From Liolophura sinensis (Eukaryota; Mollusca; Polyplacophora; Chitonida; Chitonidae), in NCBI RefSeq assembly GCF_032854445.1, contig NC_088303.1, forward strand, positions 8,501,501 to 8,565,500: 64,000 nt of DNA, read 5' to 3'. A model generated the notes under the pieces. The model was not told the DNA's origin and made no database searches. It saw only the letters and a program-made list of their open reading frames with translations. This document shows, one piece after another, positions 42,097-53,063 of this stretch. The position numbers were made by a program, and so were the translations under genes. Numbering within the stretch: the stretch's first letter is position 1; each line of letters opens with the position of its first letter.

Positions 42097-42394
42097 TATA
42101 TAAAAGTACCAGGGTCTCTCGGAACCAGAAATAGTAGAAGACGCTGTTGAATAAACTTTCGTGGCATTTGGTCAAAATTAGCAGCATTTGGCTGGATTTC
42201 CTGTTGGTATGTATCACTGAGAATCCCTCAGTAACCTTGGTAAATTTTTATTATTTGTAACTATTTTCACAATATTCCTGTTCTTTCTCTTCCAAACAAG
42301 GAATCTGTCTTGTATTCATCACAACCACGTTAAAAATGTCAAAATATTAATTTTAAATTTCGACGCAATGTTATGGGTCTTTGCTTTTCCACAG
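42097..42394 (+). promoter_or_regulatory. TATA box, non-coding exon 1 and 5' UTR intron of alginate lyase 1
   Basis: TATATAAAAG at 42097-42106 would start transcription near 42127. A non-coding exon would end at 42206 (TTG|GTATGT) and splice to the acceptor TTTTCCACAG at 42394, eleven bases before the ATG. Inferred from consensus only. Confidence 0.55.
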
Positions 42395-42405
42395 GCGATT
42401 CCAAG

Positions 42406-43913
42406 ATGTTTTTGAAGGAGTTGGTTTTGTTGGCAGCTTGTATCTACTGCGTTGGTAAGATAACTAAAATAGTATCTCTTTCGAAAGTGGAGTTTCTCAT
42501 AAAACCACTTGGTGATTTTATTTTTATGTTATGTTTGTTGTCGCGAAAATCTTTTTCTTAAAGTAAGTAAAATGGCTAAACACAAATTCTTGTATAGTCA
42601 AGTAAATAACATAAGCAATTAAGACGATTTCACTGGTATCTCACAGGTGAAAAATGAAGGTAAATTTCCTAAAAACCCATTTTTCATACATTTCTACTTT
42701 TTCATAGTGGCAGAATGTACAAAGCCAGAAAACTGATATAATGGCTTTGAACAATTTTTAAAAATTGCTTTGAAATTAAGTACCGTGCTTTTTAAGGTCA
42801 CATTCACCAGTAAACTGTCCACAGAAAGCCCCGCTTTCAGCGGTTACTTATAAGTAACCTAAGTGTTAAGTTAAACTTAGATATTGGCATTGTGGTGTTT
42901 AGGTATTCGCAAGCCTTATCATGGCCTCCAATCGTGGGATATAACGGTTCCACCGGACACACTTGAAAATGAGTTGCTGGAACTTCGTCGAAGCGTAATG
43001 CGATCAGCGTTTCGGGACACTCTTTAAACTGCTGCTGTACAACAGTGCTGAGCGGTTATTCTAGCTTTGTATTTGGTGGCATAACCTTGAATATTACCGT
43101 GGTAGAAAGACTTTAGATTAAGACATTTCTCTGAATTAAGTAAAGAACTAAACTGCTTTTCGTTTTATTCTCCTAGCATGTGGTGACTTATGGTCGAAAT
43201 CCTACTTCCGGGTTTCGGACATTCCTTCTGGGGACCGATCTTTTGGGGAAGACAATATGTCGGTTGTGAACAACCCATCGGGCGGTAGCTCTAAGGTTAT
43301 GAGGGTGTACTATCCTCAGGGGTCGTACAAACCGTCAGCCTCCCCAAGAGGTGGAGCACAGTTCTTCAAGAGACTCAGCACTCCTAGGGAACTGGCCACC
43401 CTTACCTACGATATCTACTTCGCCAAGAACTTCAACTTTGTCAAAGGCGGCAAGCTTCCGGGGATGTACGGGGGCACTAAGACATGCTCCGGGGGTCGGG
43501 ACTCATCCGATTGTTTCTCCACCCGCTTCATGTTCAGACGTGACGGTGACGGTGAAGTGTACCTGTACGCTCCGGATAACCAAGTCAGCAATTTCTGTTC
43601 CGATTCCAAGGTCATTTGCAACTATCACTCGGGCCACTCTCTGGGTCGTGGCACTTTTCGGTTCCGGACGGGCCGTTGGTACACCATTAGCCAGCGGGTC
43701 AAACTGAACACTGTGGGTCAGACGAATGGTTACGTGAAGGTATTGATAAATGGCTCACAGGTCTACTATAAGTCCAACCTTAGACTGAGAAACTCCAGTT
43801 CGGTGAAGATCGATGGCATGTTCTTTTCAACATTCTTTGGGGGTAGCGACTCCAGTTGGGCGACTCCAGTCAATACCTACACTTACTTCCGCAACTTCAA
43901 GATGACCACGTAA
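42406..43913 (+). CDS. Alginate lyase, polysaccharide lyase family 14, copy 1
   Basis: PL14 enzymes of marine gastropods cut alginate, the brown-seaweed polymer, by beta-elimination and are secreted into the gut. Two coding exons join in phase 1: 42406-42454 (signal peptide MFLKELVLLAACIYCV) and 43177-43913; 261 aa in all. The single catalytic domain carries NFVKGGKLPGMYGG, CFSTRFMFR, DGDGEVYLYAP and ends RNFKMTT. Residues K109, S131, R133, Y145 and Y147 have the spacing (K, +22 S, +24 R, +36 Y, +38 Y) that I recall for the active site of the Chlorella-virus PL14 enzyme. Length fits abalone and sea-hare enzymes of about 28 kDa. Substrate is inferred from family; some PL14 members act on other polyuronides. 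It appears fully intact. Confidence 0.92.
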
Positions 43914-44083
43914 ATTTTCCTCAGCATTCAGGTGGCTTCGCAACTCAGAAATCGGATCGGTTCTAATGTCAGAGAGTTAATAAGTATTTTTGAAAACCTA
44001 GTGTCAAGGGTTTATTTTTAAACTCTTGGTAATGGGAAAATGTAATGTCAACTTCCAGTATATCTCTTAGCAGTTCCGAATGA

Positions 44084-44093
44084 AATAAATAAA
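44084..44093 (+). promoter_or_regulatory. Poly(A) signal of alginate lyase 1
   Basis: Overlapping AATAAATAAA about 170 nt after the TAA stop. Confidence 0.6.
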
Positions 44094-44534
44094 CCATGCA
44101 TTTAAGAGCAAAACAATTGTCTTTGTTTATGTTGATTAATATTGTGAACACTACTTACATGAAGCAAAGACGCCGTTGGTAGTGAAACTGTCTTAATTTA
44201 TCATTTGCCTAGCTTCAGTGAGTCGCTAACATTTAAGCTTTAGTAACGGCAACTCCATATTCGTGCCAATATTTTCTAGCCTGGATAGCATGGACTTTGC
44301 AACAACAATCGCGGTAATAAAGACAAAGCGTTTAGCGCGTTCGCCTGTGCAATAGGTAAAAAGCAGAGGTTGTTGAAGAAAATACAAGACCAGACTGAAT
44401 GCTTGACATCGTGTTCCACTTTCTCTATTACGGAGAGTCCCATAGCCTCGTAAGAATTCCAAATTAAAGTCTAAGTAAAGTCTCCATTTGAGGCGTTTTG
44501 AATTTAGAAACAAAATCATCGAGGTGTGGAAAGA

Positions 44535-44725
44535 TTTATTTATTTATTTGATAGGTGTTTTACGCCGCACTCTAGAATATTTCACTTATACGACGGCGGC
44601 CAGCATTATGGTGGGAGAAAACCATGCGGAGCCCGGTGGAAACCCACGACCATCCGCAGGTTGCTGACAGACCTGCCCACGCACGGACGGAAAGGAAACC
44701 AGCATGAAATGGACTTGAACGTGTG
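44535..44725 (-). repeat. tRNA-SINE family S1 copy
   Basis: TTTATTTATTTATTTGATAG, GTGTTTTACGCCGCACTC, TATACGACGGCGGCCAGCAT and CGACCATCCGCAGGTTGCTG. It interrupts flanking DNA that is otherwise shared with the pseudogene copy. Confidence 0.92.
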
Positions 44726-44954
44726 GAAAGAAGACATTACAATGCGACAAAGTGGTCAAACTGGTGTTTTAGACCACGGCATCTGATACAATCGTTTGAC
44801 ACTCTATGTCTATATACCAATGGCAAATTCTTGTGGACTCCGTTTTACGTAGTCCAAACGGCACACCTTGATACACACGGTTTGAAGACTGTTAACGCCG
44901 TGCATATATAAGAATCGTTCTGTTACATGGTGGATTTTAATCTTACAAATGCCA

Positions 44955-45390
44955 CACCATCGATGGTTCATGCTGCCACGGACTGTGAGGGCAGGGAAAT
45001 CCACACAATCCACTAACACCGTCGATGGCTCATGCTGTCACGAGCTGTGAGCGCAGGGAAATTCACACAATCCACAAACACCGTCCATGGCTCATGCTGT
45101 CACGGACTGTGAGGGCAGGGAAATCCACACAATCCACAAACACCGTCCATGGCTCATGCTGTCGCGGACTGTGAGGGCAGGGAAATCCACACAGTCCACT
45201 AACACTGTCGATGGCTCATGCTGTCACGAGCTGTGAGGGCAGGGAAATTCACACAATCCACTAACACCGTCGATGGCTTGTGCTGTCACGAGCTGTGAGG
45301 GCAGGGAAATCCACACAATCCACAAACACCGTCGATGGTTCATGCTGTCACGAGCTGCGAGGGCAGGGAAATCCACACAATCCACAAACT
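44955..45390. repeat. ~62 bp tandem repeat, seven units
   Basis: Unit: CGTCGATGGCTCATGCTGTC, ACGAGCTGTGAGGGCAGGGA, AATCCACACAATCCACAAAC. Units are very alike, so the expansion is recent. One unit-like copy is at 51238-51300 in the duplicated flank of the pseudogene. Confidence 0.95.
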
Positions 45391-45539
45391 CATGTCGAAG
45401 TATCATACGACTTGGACTAGGTTCATGGGTGGAGGGAGCCGGGATATGTATCAACCTTCTCCGTGTACTTAACAAACCAGCTGATACAGCCAGAGCTGGA
45501 CTCGAACACGACCTCAGAAAGTTAAAAGAATAAGTAAAG

Positions 45540-46460
45540 GTTAAGATTTAAATGACCTCGGCAATGGCACTATCTTCATTTTTACGGTCTCTGTATTAAA
45601 ATGCAAACATAGTTGTTCCTTGTTGTTGGCTTTTTGATAAATGACTGGAAAGATTAAAGCACCGATGTCTGCTATCAATACATCTAACAATGTTATGAAA
45701 TTTCTGCCTACACTTTTACACTTCAGATTAACACTGCCTAGTCTCAGCATGGATGTGGAAAATGGCATTTGGTTAAAAGCCAATTGTGTACAATGTATTT
45801 ATCATCACATGAATAGACCATCCTTTTATGGTCTTTGAAAATACTGGCTCTCTTTGAAAATTTACAAAAGAGAAATAACTCTCACTGACTACTGAAGACG
45901 AATTATATTTGGCTTTAACGTATTCCAAGAAGCAAGTTATCTCAATGAAGAATACAAGAACTCTCATCTGTAAAATTTTCTTAAATATGTTCATGAATAG
46001 GCTACTTCTTTCAGGACATTTTTTTGTTTGCCGAGAAATCTCTTGATACGGTTTTTGGATTTTTCTCTGCTTTGAGCTTGCTTGGGGAGGTTATACATGT
46101 ATAAACATAATGTGTTGTTATATTACATACCACGTTATACTGTTACATTTGTCAGCAGAATCAACCAGGCGTGAAACCGTTACATATGTCAACAGAATCA
46201 ACCAGGCGTGAAACCGTTACATATGTCAGCAGAATCAACCAGGTGTGAACGATAGCCCTCAAGGACCTGTTATATGACTGATAGAAATGTGCGAAGGTTC
46301 CGGCTGCTAACTGAGGGCAACTGTACCGAGCAATTAGATTTAAGACGAAACTAATGAGTGCAAAAAAAGGGGTACATCATGATGCATTGATTAGTGTGAC
46401 GATCTCACTGCGATCTGAACTCGAAACTAATGATCTGAAATTAAAAGCAGCTGGACCAAC
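45540..46460 (+). repeat. Segmental duplication D2, left copy
   Basis: Matches 61560-62560 in the same order and orientation: GACTGGAAAGATTAAAGCAC, AACTCTCATCTGTAAAATTT, ACCGTTACATATGTCAGCAG, CAACCAGGCGTGAA. In this copy the ~40 bp ACATATGTCAGCAG unit is tandemly repeated three times (46140-46250). Confidence 0.8.
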
Positions 46461-47329
46461 TTAATTGAAAGCGACAGTTTATGACCGCGACCTCTGCGAC
46501 CTCCGCGACCTCCGATCCCTTTGGTACCGCTGTGCCGTCCGTGTCTGCCGCGCGAGCATGAAGTCCGTGGTTTTGTTCAAACTGCATCCTCAGCAGGGTC
46601 GCTGACGTCGCCGTGTGGATGGTCGCTTCCAGCCATCAGAGGAACAAACCGTGGGAAGTACAATGGTGTATTAGTTCGTTGTTCAAGTCTAGCCGATATT
46701 ACAAAGCCCGAAATAATACAATTTGGTTAGCCAAAATAGAACTAATCCATAATTATGTTACACTGGATTCATCACTATCAGAGGGGCACAACTGTGGCTT
46801 GTCCATCTCCAAGATAGTGATAACCAACGTGCACACAAGATCACATCATCAACCACGAACATACTTAGACAGATTCAATACATTACACAGTACACAAAAC
46901 AATGTAAACAACAAAAAATTCCAGTTGATAGGATCACCCTGTTCTAGATGCCACTAATTGTGTACTCTATATAGCCTGGTTCTTATTGTATATACATCCG
47001 GTCGCTCCAATGTTTTATGTAGTGTTAACTCAACGGCTGTGACCAGGCAAGCTGAACAGGTTTAAATTTAGCCTGTGAATGTCGACGATAGACCACCGTA
47101 GATAGACATCACCATCAGCGGCCCTGATCTCATACATACAACCAGACTTTTACTGTCAAAACGCACAATATTTCAGAGCTTCCATATAGCAATACATCTT
47201 CCCAAAATGATGCGCGAATCAATAAATCTATAATTTATTGTAAATAGCTGCTGATTAAAAGGATATATAGGATATTTTACTTCAGTTAGTGGTGAATTTT
47301 GATTTTCATTCCGCTCCAAAATAACCCCA
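46461..47329. other. Non-coding spacer
   Basis: A CCGCGACCTC 9-10 bp run repeats at 46484-46515. No gene recognised. Confidence 0.35.
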
Positions 47330-47478
47330 TGTATTGGGAGAAAGCTGGACAGAATTCGGGAGAAACCCAGGACCATCCGCAGGTTTCGCAGACCTTCCCA
47401 CGTATGACTGGAGATAAAGCCCACATGAGTCGGATTTGAACTCATGCAAAGCAAGCGCATTGGCGAAAGACTTCTGAT
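47330..47478 (-). repeat. tRNA-SINE family S1, head side
   Basis: ACCATCCGCAGGTTTCGCAG, CTTCCCACGTATGACTGGAG and TCGGATTTGAACTCATGC with part of the tRNA-like head; the 3' end is lost. Confidence 0.7.
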
Positions 47479-49459
47479 TTATGATGACTCATGTCCGTCG
47501 GAAAATGTCAGAAGTTTTGACTGCAGCTGTCACCAATTTCTCTGGATGACTTTAAAGGAAACGTTCGCTCAATATCGAAGCAGGTATCACTAGATAGTCC
47601 ACTTAGATTCATGCATAATAATACATTTGTATACTATTTTAAATTCTTTTTGAAGAGAGTGACAGGCATTCAAACGTTTGAATCCTTAAATGAGGTTGAA
47701 TGCTGTAGTGTATGTACATGGCGACAGCGCTGACAATATGTGTACAAGTATGGGTACATTTAACATAGGTGATACTTGTCACTCGTCTAAATTTTACCAT
47801 ATCATCATCATCTCGCTGGTCTCCCTCCTTCTCTTTATTAGCGGGTACAACCATGTACTTTTGACAAGGAAATTGTGTTATGGACCAAACTTTAACCAAG
47901 GAGAAATCGCATTCTGCTATTATTTTCATTACAATTTATTATCAGTGCTATGTTTACTTGGTCTATTTATGGACTTGATACTTTACGCCCTACTCAGGAA
48001 TGGTTTTATCAGTTACGTGGTTACTCAATGATATAATATGCAAATATATGGTGTCAATAATTCTCATTTATTGCAGAAGACCAATGTATAGGTAAATTGC
48101 TTGGGCGATGTGACCATTTTAGTCAAAATCCAACCAAGGGAGATAACCTACTCAGCAGGCACAATTAGCGTTGTCTGCAGGCTTCTGCAGAATATATTTG
48201 TACCCCACGTGACTGTTGTTGTCCAATGGAAAGCGGAGTATTTTGTCTGACGCGGGATAAACTTATATATATATGACCGCGTAATATAATTAACTTTGGA
48301 ATCTAGTGAAAATCCATGCCGCGAAGAATTGTTCAGTTTGTTGTACGAATGCGACAATGGTTAATGATGTAAACAGAAATATCAGGGTTTTCCCATGTTA
48401 AAAAAAAGATTTCTTTTTTACAAGTTTTCCTGTCAGATTTGTTTGCACAGATTTGTTATACTATACGCCTATTTCTTATTATTCAGGGCAACCTGAACAG
48501 TTCAATGTTCTATTCATATAATGCAAATATACGAATAGAAGTACCAGTATATGAATAAAATATTACAGTGTGTTAGAAGCTGAAGTTATGGGGGAGCATT
48601 AGTGAACACATAAACAAATTAATAAATATTTGAAATCAAACTTCTTTGTACAATGTCCTCTGTACAGTCATCGGGACAACGTCATTTCTCTTTCCTGCCT
48701 CCACGCTTTATAAATAAAAGCCCTTTTATTGTTTGGTTTGGATAGAAGTTGTCTATCATACAACGCAACTAATCAACATGTATGATTCACAAGAAAAAAT
48801 ATAAAATGAAACCAGCATTCATATCCTTCCTACAGAGTGTCATATCCTTTAACAAAGACGCATGAAATTAGAAAAAATCACTCTAATTAGAACTTTATTT
48901 GTATGAGCATTTATTCATTTGGTGTTTTATCTGATTATGACGTCACCCGTTGAAATGACATCTTCTACCAGAAAACAAATGCACGTAGTTTAGCAAGACG
49001 AAGTCTAAAAGTATCCCAGCTACATTTTCCATGCAATAATATGAACGTATATAATATATTGATGTGCTGAAATTGTGTTGTTTCGTAACACTGAAGAAAA
49101 TAAAGTTTAGTAGTGACTACATTATTTCGCAGAGGCTAAATTTTAAAGAAGTGCTAAAGAATTAAAAAAAAATATATAGGCTACTCCTCATGCTATCTCT
49201 GATATGGGTAACAACAATTCGTCCCAAATAGTCGAGGCTTATGACGTGACTCTTGAGCCCCTCATACAGGGAGTTGGGCACACTGTTAGGGCACACTGTT
49301 AGGACACTTGCTTTTGAAATGACGGACACATAATGAATTAGTTTAATCCCCCATTCGGTCAACGATTTTTCCAGATTTCTCTTTCAGCTTCTTTTTTTCG
49401 GAGCTTAAATGGAAATACAATCAATCCATACTTCTGGAAATAAGTACCTTACTTTTAAG
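47479..49459. other. Non-coding spacer
   Basis: A 113-residue hydrophobic open frame at 47690-48031 has no recognisable family or splice context. Nothing else supported. Confidence 0.35.
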
Positions 49460-49641
49460 TTCAGATTAACCAAAAAAAAAAAAATATCAACAGAAAGCCA
49501 TTCCTCCAGCGGTTATTTATAATTACTGTATTTGGTTACATAACCTTGAATATCACCATGGTAGAAAGGCGGATTTTAGATTAAAACATTATCTCACTTA
49601 AGTAAAGAATTAAACTAATGCTTTTCGTTTTATTCTCCAGG

Positions 49642-50078
49642 GGCAGGTAGTGTGTTAAGGTCAAAATCCTACTTTCTTTCTTCGGACATTCCTTCTGAGG
49701 ACCGGTCTTTTGGGGAAGAAGATTTGTCAGTAGTGAACAACCCATTGCGCGATAGCCCTAAGGTTATGAGTGTGTACTATGCCCGATGGTCGTATAAATT
49801 GTCAAAATCCCCGATTGGTGGAGCACAGTCCTTAAAAGACTCAGCAAGGCCAGGGAGCTGGATACTCTCATCTACGGCATCTACTTCGTTAAGAATTTCA
49901 TCTTCGTCAAAGGTATTGGTGAACGGCTCTCAGATCAACTAAAACTCTAACCTCAATCTAAGGAACTATGGTAAAGTAAAGATCGATTGCATGTTTGTTT
50001 TTTTTTCAATTTTCTTCGGGGATGGCGACTCCAGTCAATACCTACACTTACTTCCGCTATTTCAAGATGACGACGTGA
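49642..50078 (+). pseudogene. Alginate lyase (PL14) pseudogene, copy 2
   Basis: Starts after an intact-looking acceptor (TTTATTCTCCAG). It reads like copy 1 through SDIPSEDRSFGEEDLSVVNN and, after one small frame slip in ARPGSW/ARE-L, to the FIFVKG segment. It then jumps straight to the region that encodes VLINGSQV in copy 1: about 290 bp are gone, and with them K109, S131, R133, Y145 and Y147. More frameshifts and stops follow, but the end still resembles the TPVNTYTYFRNFKMTT segment. No signal-peptide exon was found upstream. It cannot encode an active enzyme. Confidence 0.92.
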
Positions 50079-50513
50079 ACGGTCCTCACCATTCTGGTGG
50101 CTTCACAACTCGGAAACCGGACCATAGAAAGTTAACGAGCAAACCTGAGTAAAGTACAGGTCTATTTATGGGAAAATGTAAGAATACAATGTCAACGTCC
50201 AATGTATCTCTCAACAGTTCCGATTGAAACTCATAAACCATGCATGTAAGAGCAGAACAGTTGTCTTTGTTTGTGTTGATTAATATTTTGAGAACACCAT
50301 GCCAGACACAAAGCGTCGTTGGTAGTGAAACTCTCTTAATTTATCATTTGCCAAGCTTCATTGTGTTGATGACATTTACGTTTTAGTGACGACAATTCCG
50401 TATCTGTGTCAGTATTCTCTAACCTCGTTAACATGGTCTTTGCAACAACAATCGCGATAATAAAGTCAAATCTGTTTAGAACGTTCGCCTGTACAATAGG
50501 TAAAAAGCAGAGG

Positions 50514-50911
50514 TTGTTGAAGTAAAGGCAACACTAAACTATACGCCTGACATGGTGAACCCAGTTTCTCTAATATGGGGAGTCCTGTGGCCTTGTAGAA
50601 AATTTCAGATTAAAGTCTGATTTCTTTAGTTACCAACTGGGCACGGAAAAATGACTGGTGCCGTTTAGGTAGTTTTTCTATTTGGAACTAACTATAAGGT
50701 TATATTCTTATATATTGTTGAAGTAAAGACAACACTAAACTATACGCCTGACATGGTGAACCCAGTTTCTCTAATATGGGGAGTCCTGTGGCCTTGTAGA
50801 AAATTTCAGATTAAAGTCTGATTTCTTTAGTTACCAACTGTGCACAGAAAAATGACTGGTGCCGTTTAGGTAGTTTTTCTATTTGGAACTAACTATAAGG
50901 TTATATTCTAT
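50514..50911 (+). repeat. 201 bp tandem duplication
   Basis: Two near-identical copies beginning TTGAAGTAAAGGCAACACTA and TTGAAGTAAAGACAACACTA, both ending CTATAAGGTTATATTCT. The corresponding flank of alginate lyase 1 (44380-44520) has one diverged copy. Confidence 0.97.
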
Positions 50912-51399
50912 TTGTTGCCTCTTCTTTTCAACCTGGGTTTAGATCAGACAAAACTCGCTTGATTTGGATTTGGAGACAACAATCATTTCAGCATGGGAAG
51001 TAGACAGCACAATGATGACAACGTGGTCCAGCTGGTGTTCGAACCCATGGCCCTTGGCACGGCAGCCTCTATACCGAGGTCAATTTTTTGTGGGCCCCTT
51101 TGTAGATAGCCAGAACGGCGTATTCTGTTACACAACGGTTTCGGTGGACTTTATTTGGTTTGAAGGTTGTTTAACGCCATGCATGCATGACAATCGTTCT
51201 GTTTCACGACCCGGGGTGATCTTACAAATCCCACAGATGCCGTCGATGGCTCATTGTCACCATGCTGCCAGGATCTGTGAGGGCAGGGAAAATCACAACT
51301 TTCTGCCCAATGTCAGGGTTGAAGCCACACCTCACGTGTCACGTGCATGGTGAAGAGTCGAACAGCTTACTTATTCAGCCACTATGGCAACTCATTGTT

Positions 51400-51445
51400 T
51401 TTTTTTTTACGCCGTACTTGAATACTTGATTTATACAACGGCGGT
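51400..51445 (-). repeat. S1 SINE 3'-end scrap
   Basis: Poly(T), then TTTACGCCGTACTTGAATAC and TTTATACAACGGCGG. Confidence 0.55.
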
Positions 51446-51884
51446 TTCAAGGACGGAGGACGGGGTATATATTGACCTTCGCAGGGTACCTAATAAACTT
51501 CTTGGCCTAAAGCTGTAACTTATTCGGCGTGAGCTGGATTCGAACACGACCTCACTCACCAGGGCCGTGATAGGTGCAGAGGGCCAGCGCCTAAGGGCAC
51601 GTTCATATTTGCGGCGCTGTGCGGTGCGGTTCATTTCCTACCGCCCCTTGACTCTCCAAACGTTAGGTGAATCAGACATTCATCGCGGCTTGGTGCTTCG
51701 TGTCTGACTGACCTAGCACTTGGGGTGCTAAGGCGCGGTTAGAACTGCGCTGCACCGGAAGTTTTTACAATCCTTTACATTCTGAACCAGAAAGGCTCTA
51801 GTATCATTGGAACAGAGGTTTTCGTTAAAATCAAATTGGATAACAGCTGTTATCAAGCATATCTGTTCCCACCACCTCGTCGAT

Positions 51885-51895
51885 AAATAAATAAG

Positions 51896-51946
<51 letters not shown>

Positions 51947-51950
51947 ATGA
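51885..51950 (+). repeat. (AAAT)n microsatellite
   Basis: Around 16 AAAT units; resembles an expanded S1 SINE tail. Confidence 0.97.
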
Positions 51951-52034
51951 ATAATAAAAATGGGTGAAAAGTGGGAAAAAATTTCTGTTTTGAGTAGAGG
52001 TAATTTATTGGTCTATATAAGCAGACATGAAGAG

Positions 52035-52260
52035 CGGTCTGTTCTCTCGTGGTCATGCAAAGGCGCTTTGTCTCTCAATCACTTTAGGACACTCGAGGTG
52101 TGGGTTCAAACCTGGTCTTGGAAATTTAGTTACACATTCGCTGGCTTGCCCTGTTTGTGGAGCCCTGTGGGTGTACGTCCTAGTCATTCGCCACCACTTG
52201 TCTTCCACTAATTTGATGTGCAATATATGTGCACCACATGTACGAAAGTTCTTCTGGAAA
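52035..52260 (+). repeat. tRNA-SINE family S3, copy 2
   Basis: GTGGTCATGCAAAGGCGCTT (A-box region), GTGGGTTCAAACCTGGTCTT (B box) and a GTGGAGCCCTGTGGGTGTAC body. The head matches the minus-strand copy at 34615-34775. Confidence 0.6.
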
Positions 52261-52317
52261 TTGCCAAAGGTCGATGTTTTAGCCTTGGCAAACCGGTTCT
52301 TCCTACCCTTGAAACTA

Positions 52318-52392
52318 ACCGCCATCTTGTTAGTGAAAAATTCTTGAAGTATGGTGTTTATAGCAACTATCAAATAAATAAATAAATAAACA
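52318..52392 (+). repeat. S1 SINE 3' end
   Basis: ACCGCCATCTTGTTAGTGAA, AAATTCTTGAAGTATGGTGT and CTATCAAATAAATAAATAAA. Confidence 0.65.
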
Positions 52393-53063
52393 GTTTTTTC
52401 AGTCGTTCTGGGCCACTTTTAGAAAAGTCATATTTCTCGTATTTGCTCGTGAAAGGCGTCGTCATGCATACGACCACGTGATTTACGAAAAAAATAATGA
52501 GAAATTGTTTTACGAAGTTTTGTAGAAGTGCATAGGCTCTGATTAGTTAATATTTGTGGGGCTAGCGATCAAAAAGGGTATCTGACATTACCGTGACCTT
52601 GTTGTCAATTTTACACATGAAGGAAACTCCAAAGAATATACGATGAGCTGTTAGTGCCATTCCAAAATTGGCAGACATAGAAATAAATCAGACAAAATTG
52701 ATAAACTCAACTATAAAATCCTCGGTGTCCACTGAGGATAAAGGTTTTACATCGCGGAGAAAAGGTTTAAACGCCAAAGAAAATGTATACACAGCAGACC
52801 AAAGGTTTAAACTAATTTCTTAAACAGGTCAAAAATAAGTGTACAATGTAAATAGCACATTGACATGAAGCAGGCCTTATCTCGCACTTGATGCACAATC
52901 AGCCGCATTTCACACCATTGCACTTTTCACCTGGTTAACACGACCTTTGTCTTCATGCCATATCCTTGTATATGAATAACATCAGTTCACGATAAACAGA
53001 AAGTTTGTTCGTTTGAAGACGAAATCTTGGTCATAAGCCGACAGGCCCTGGGAAATCTCTATT

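Larger units (their letters stand above)
49460..51600 (+). repeat. Segmental duplication D1, pseudogene copy
   Basis: Parallels 42810-45525 block by block: the intron before the lyase exon (CATAACCTTGAATATCACCA), the exon, then the 3' flank (TTGTCTTTGTTTGTGTTGAT, CAATAGGTAAAAAGCAGAGG, GATTCGAACACGACCTCA). Differences are a ~200 bp gap in the intron, no S1 SINE, one 62 bp unit instead of seven, and a private 201 bp tandem duplication. Confidence 0.85.

Noticed and set aside
43351..43707. 118-codon frame inside alginate lyase 1 (and its mirror frames at 59236-59550)
   Set aside because: Shadow frames of the lyase exon; the main frame has the catalytic motifs.
47690..48031. 113-residue hydrophobic frame as a membrane protein
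   Set aside because: No family resemblance, splice signals or promoter; an overlapping antisense frame is equally open, and the base composition alone could explain it.
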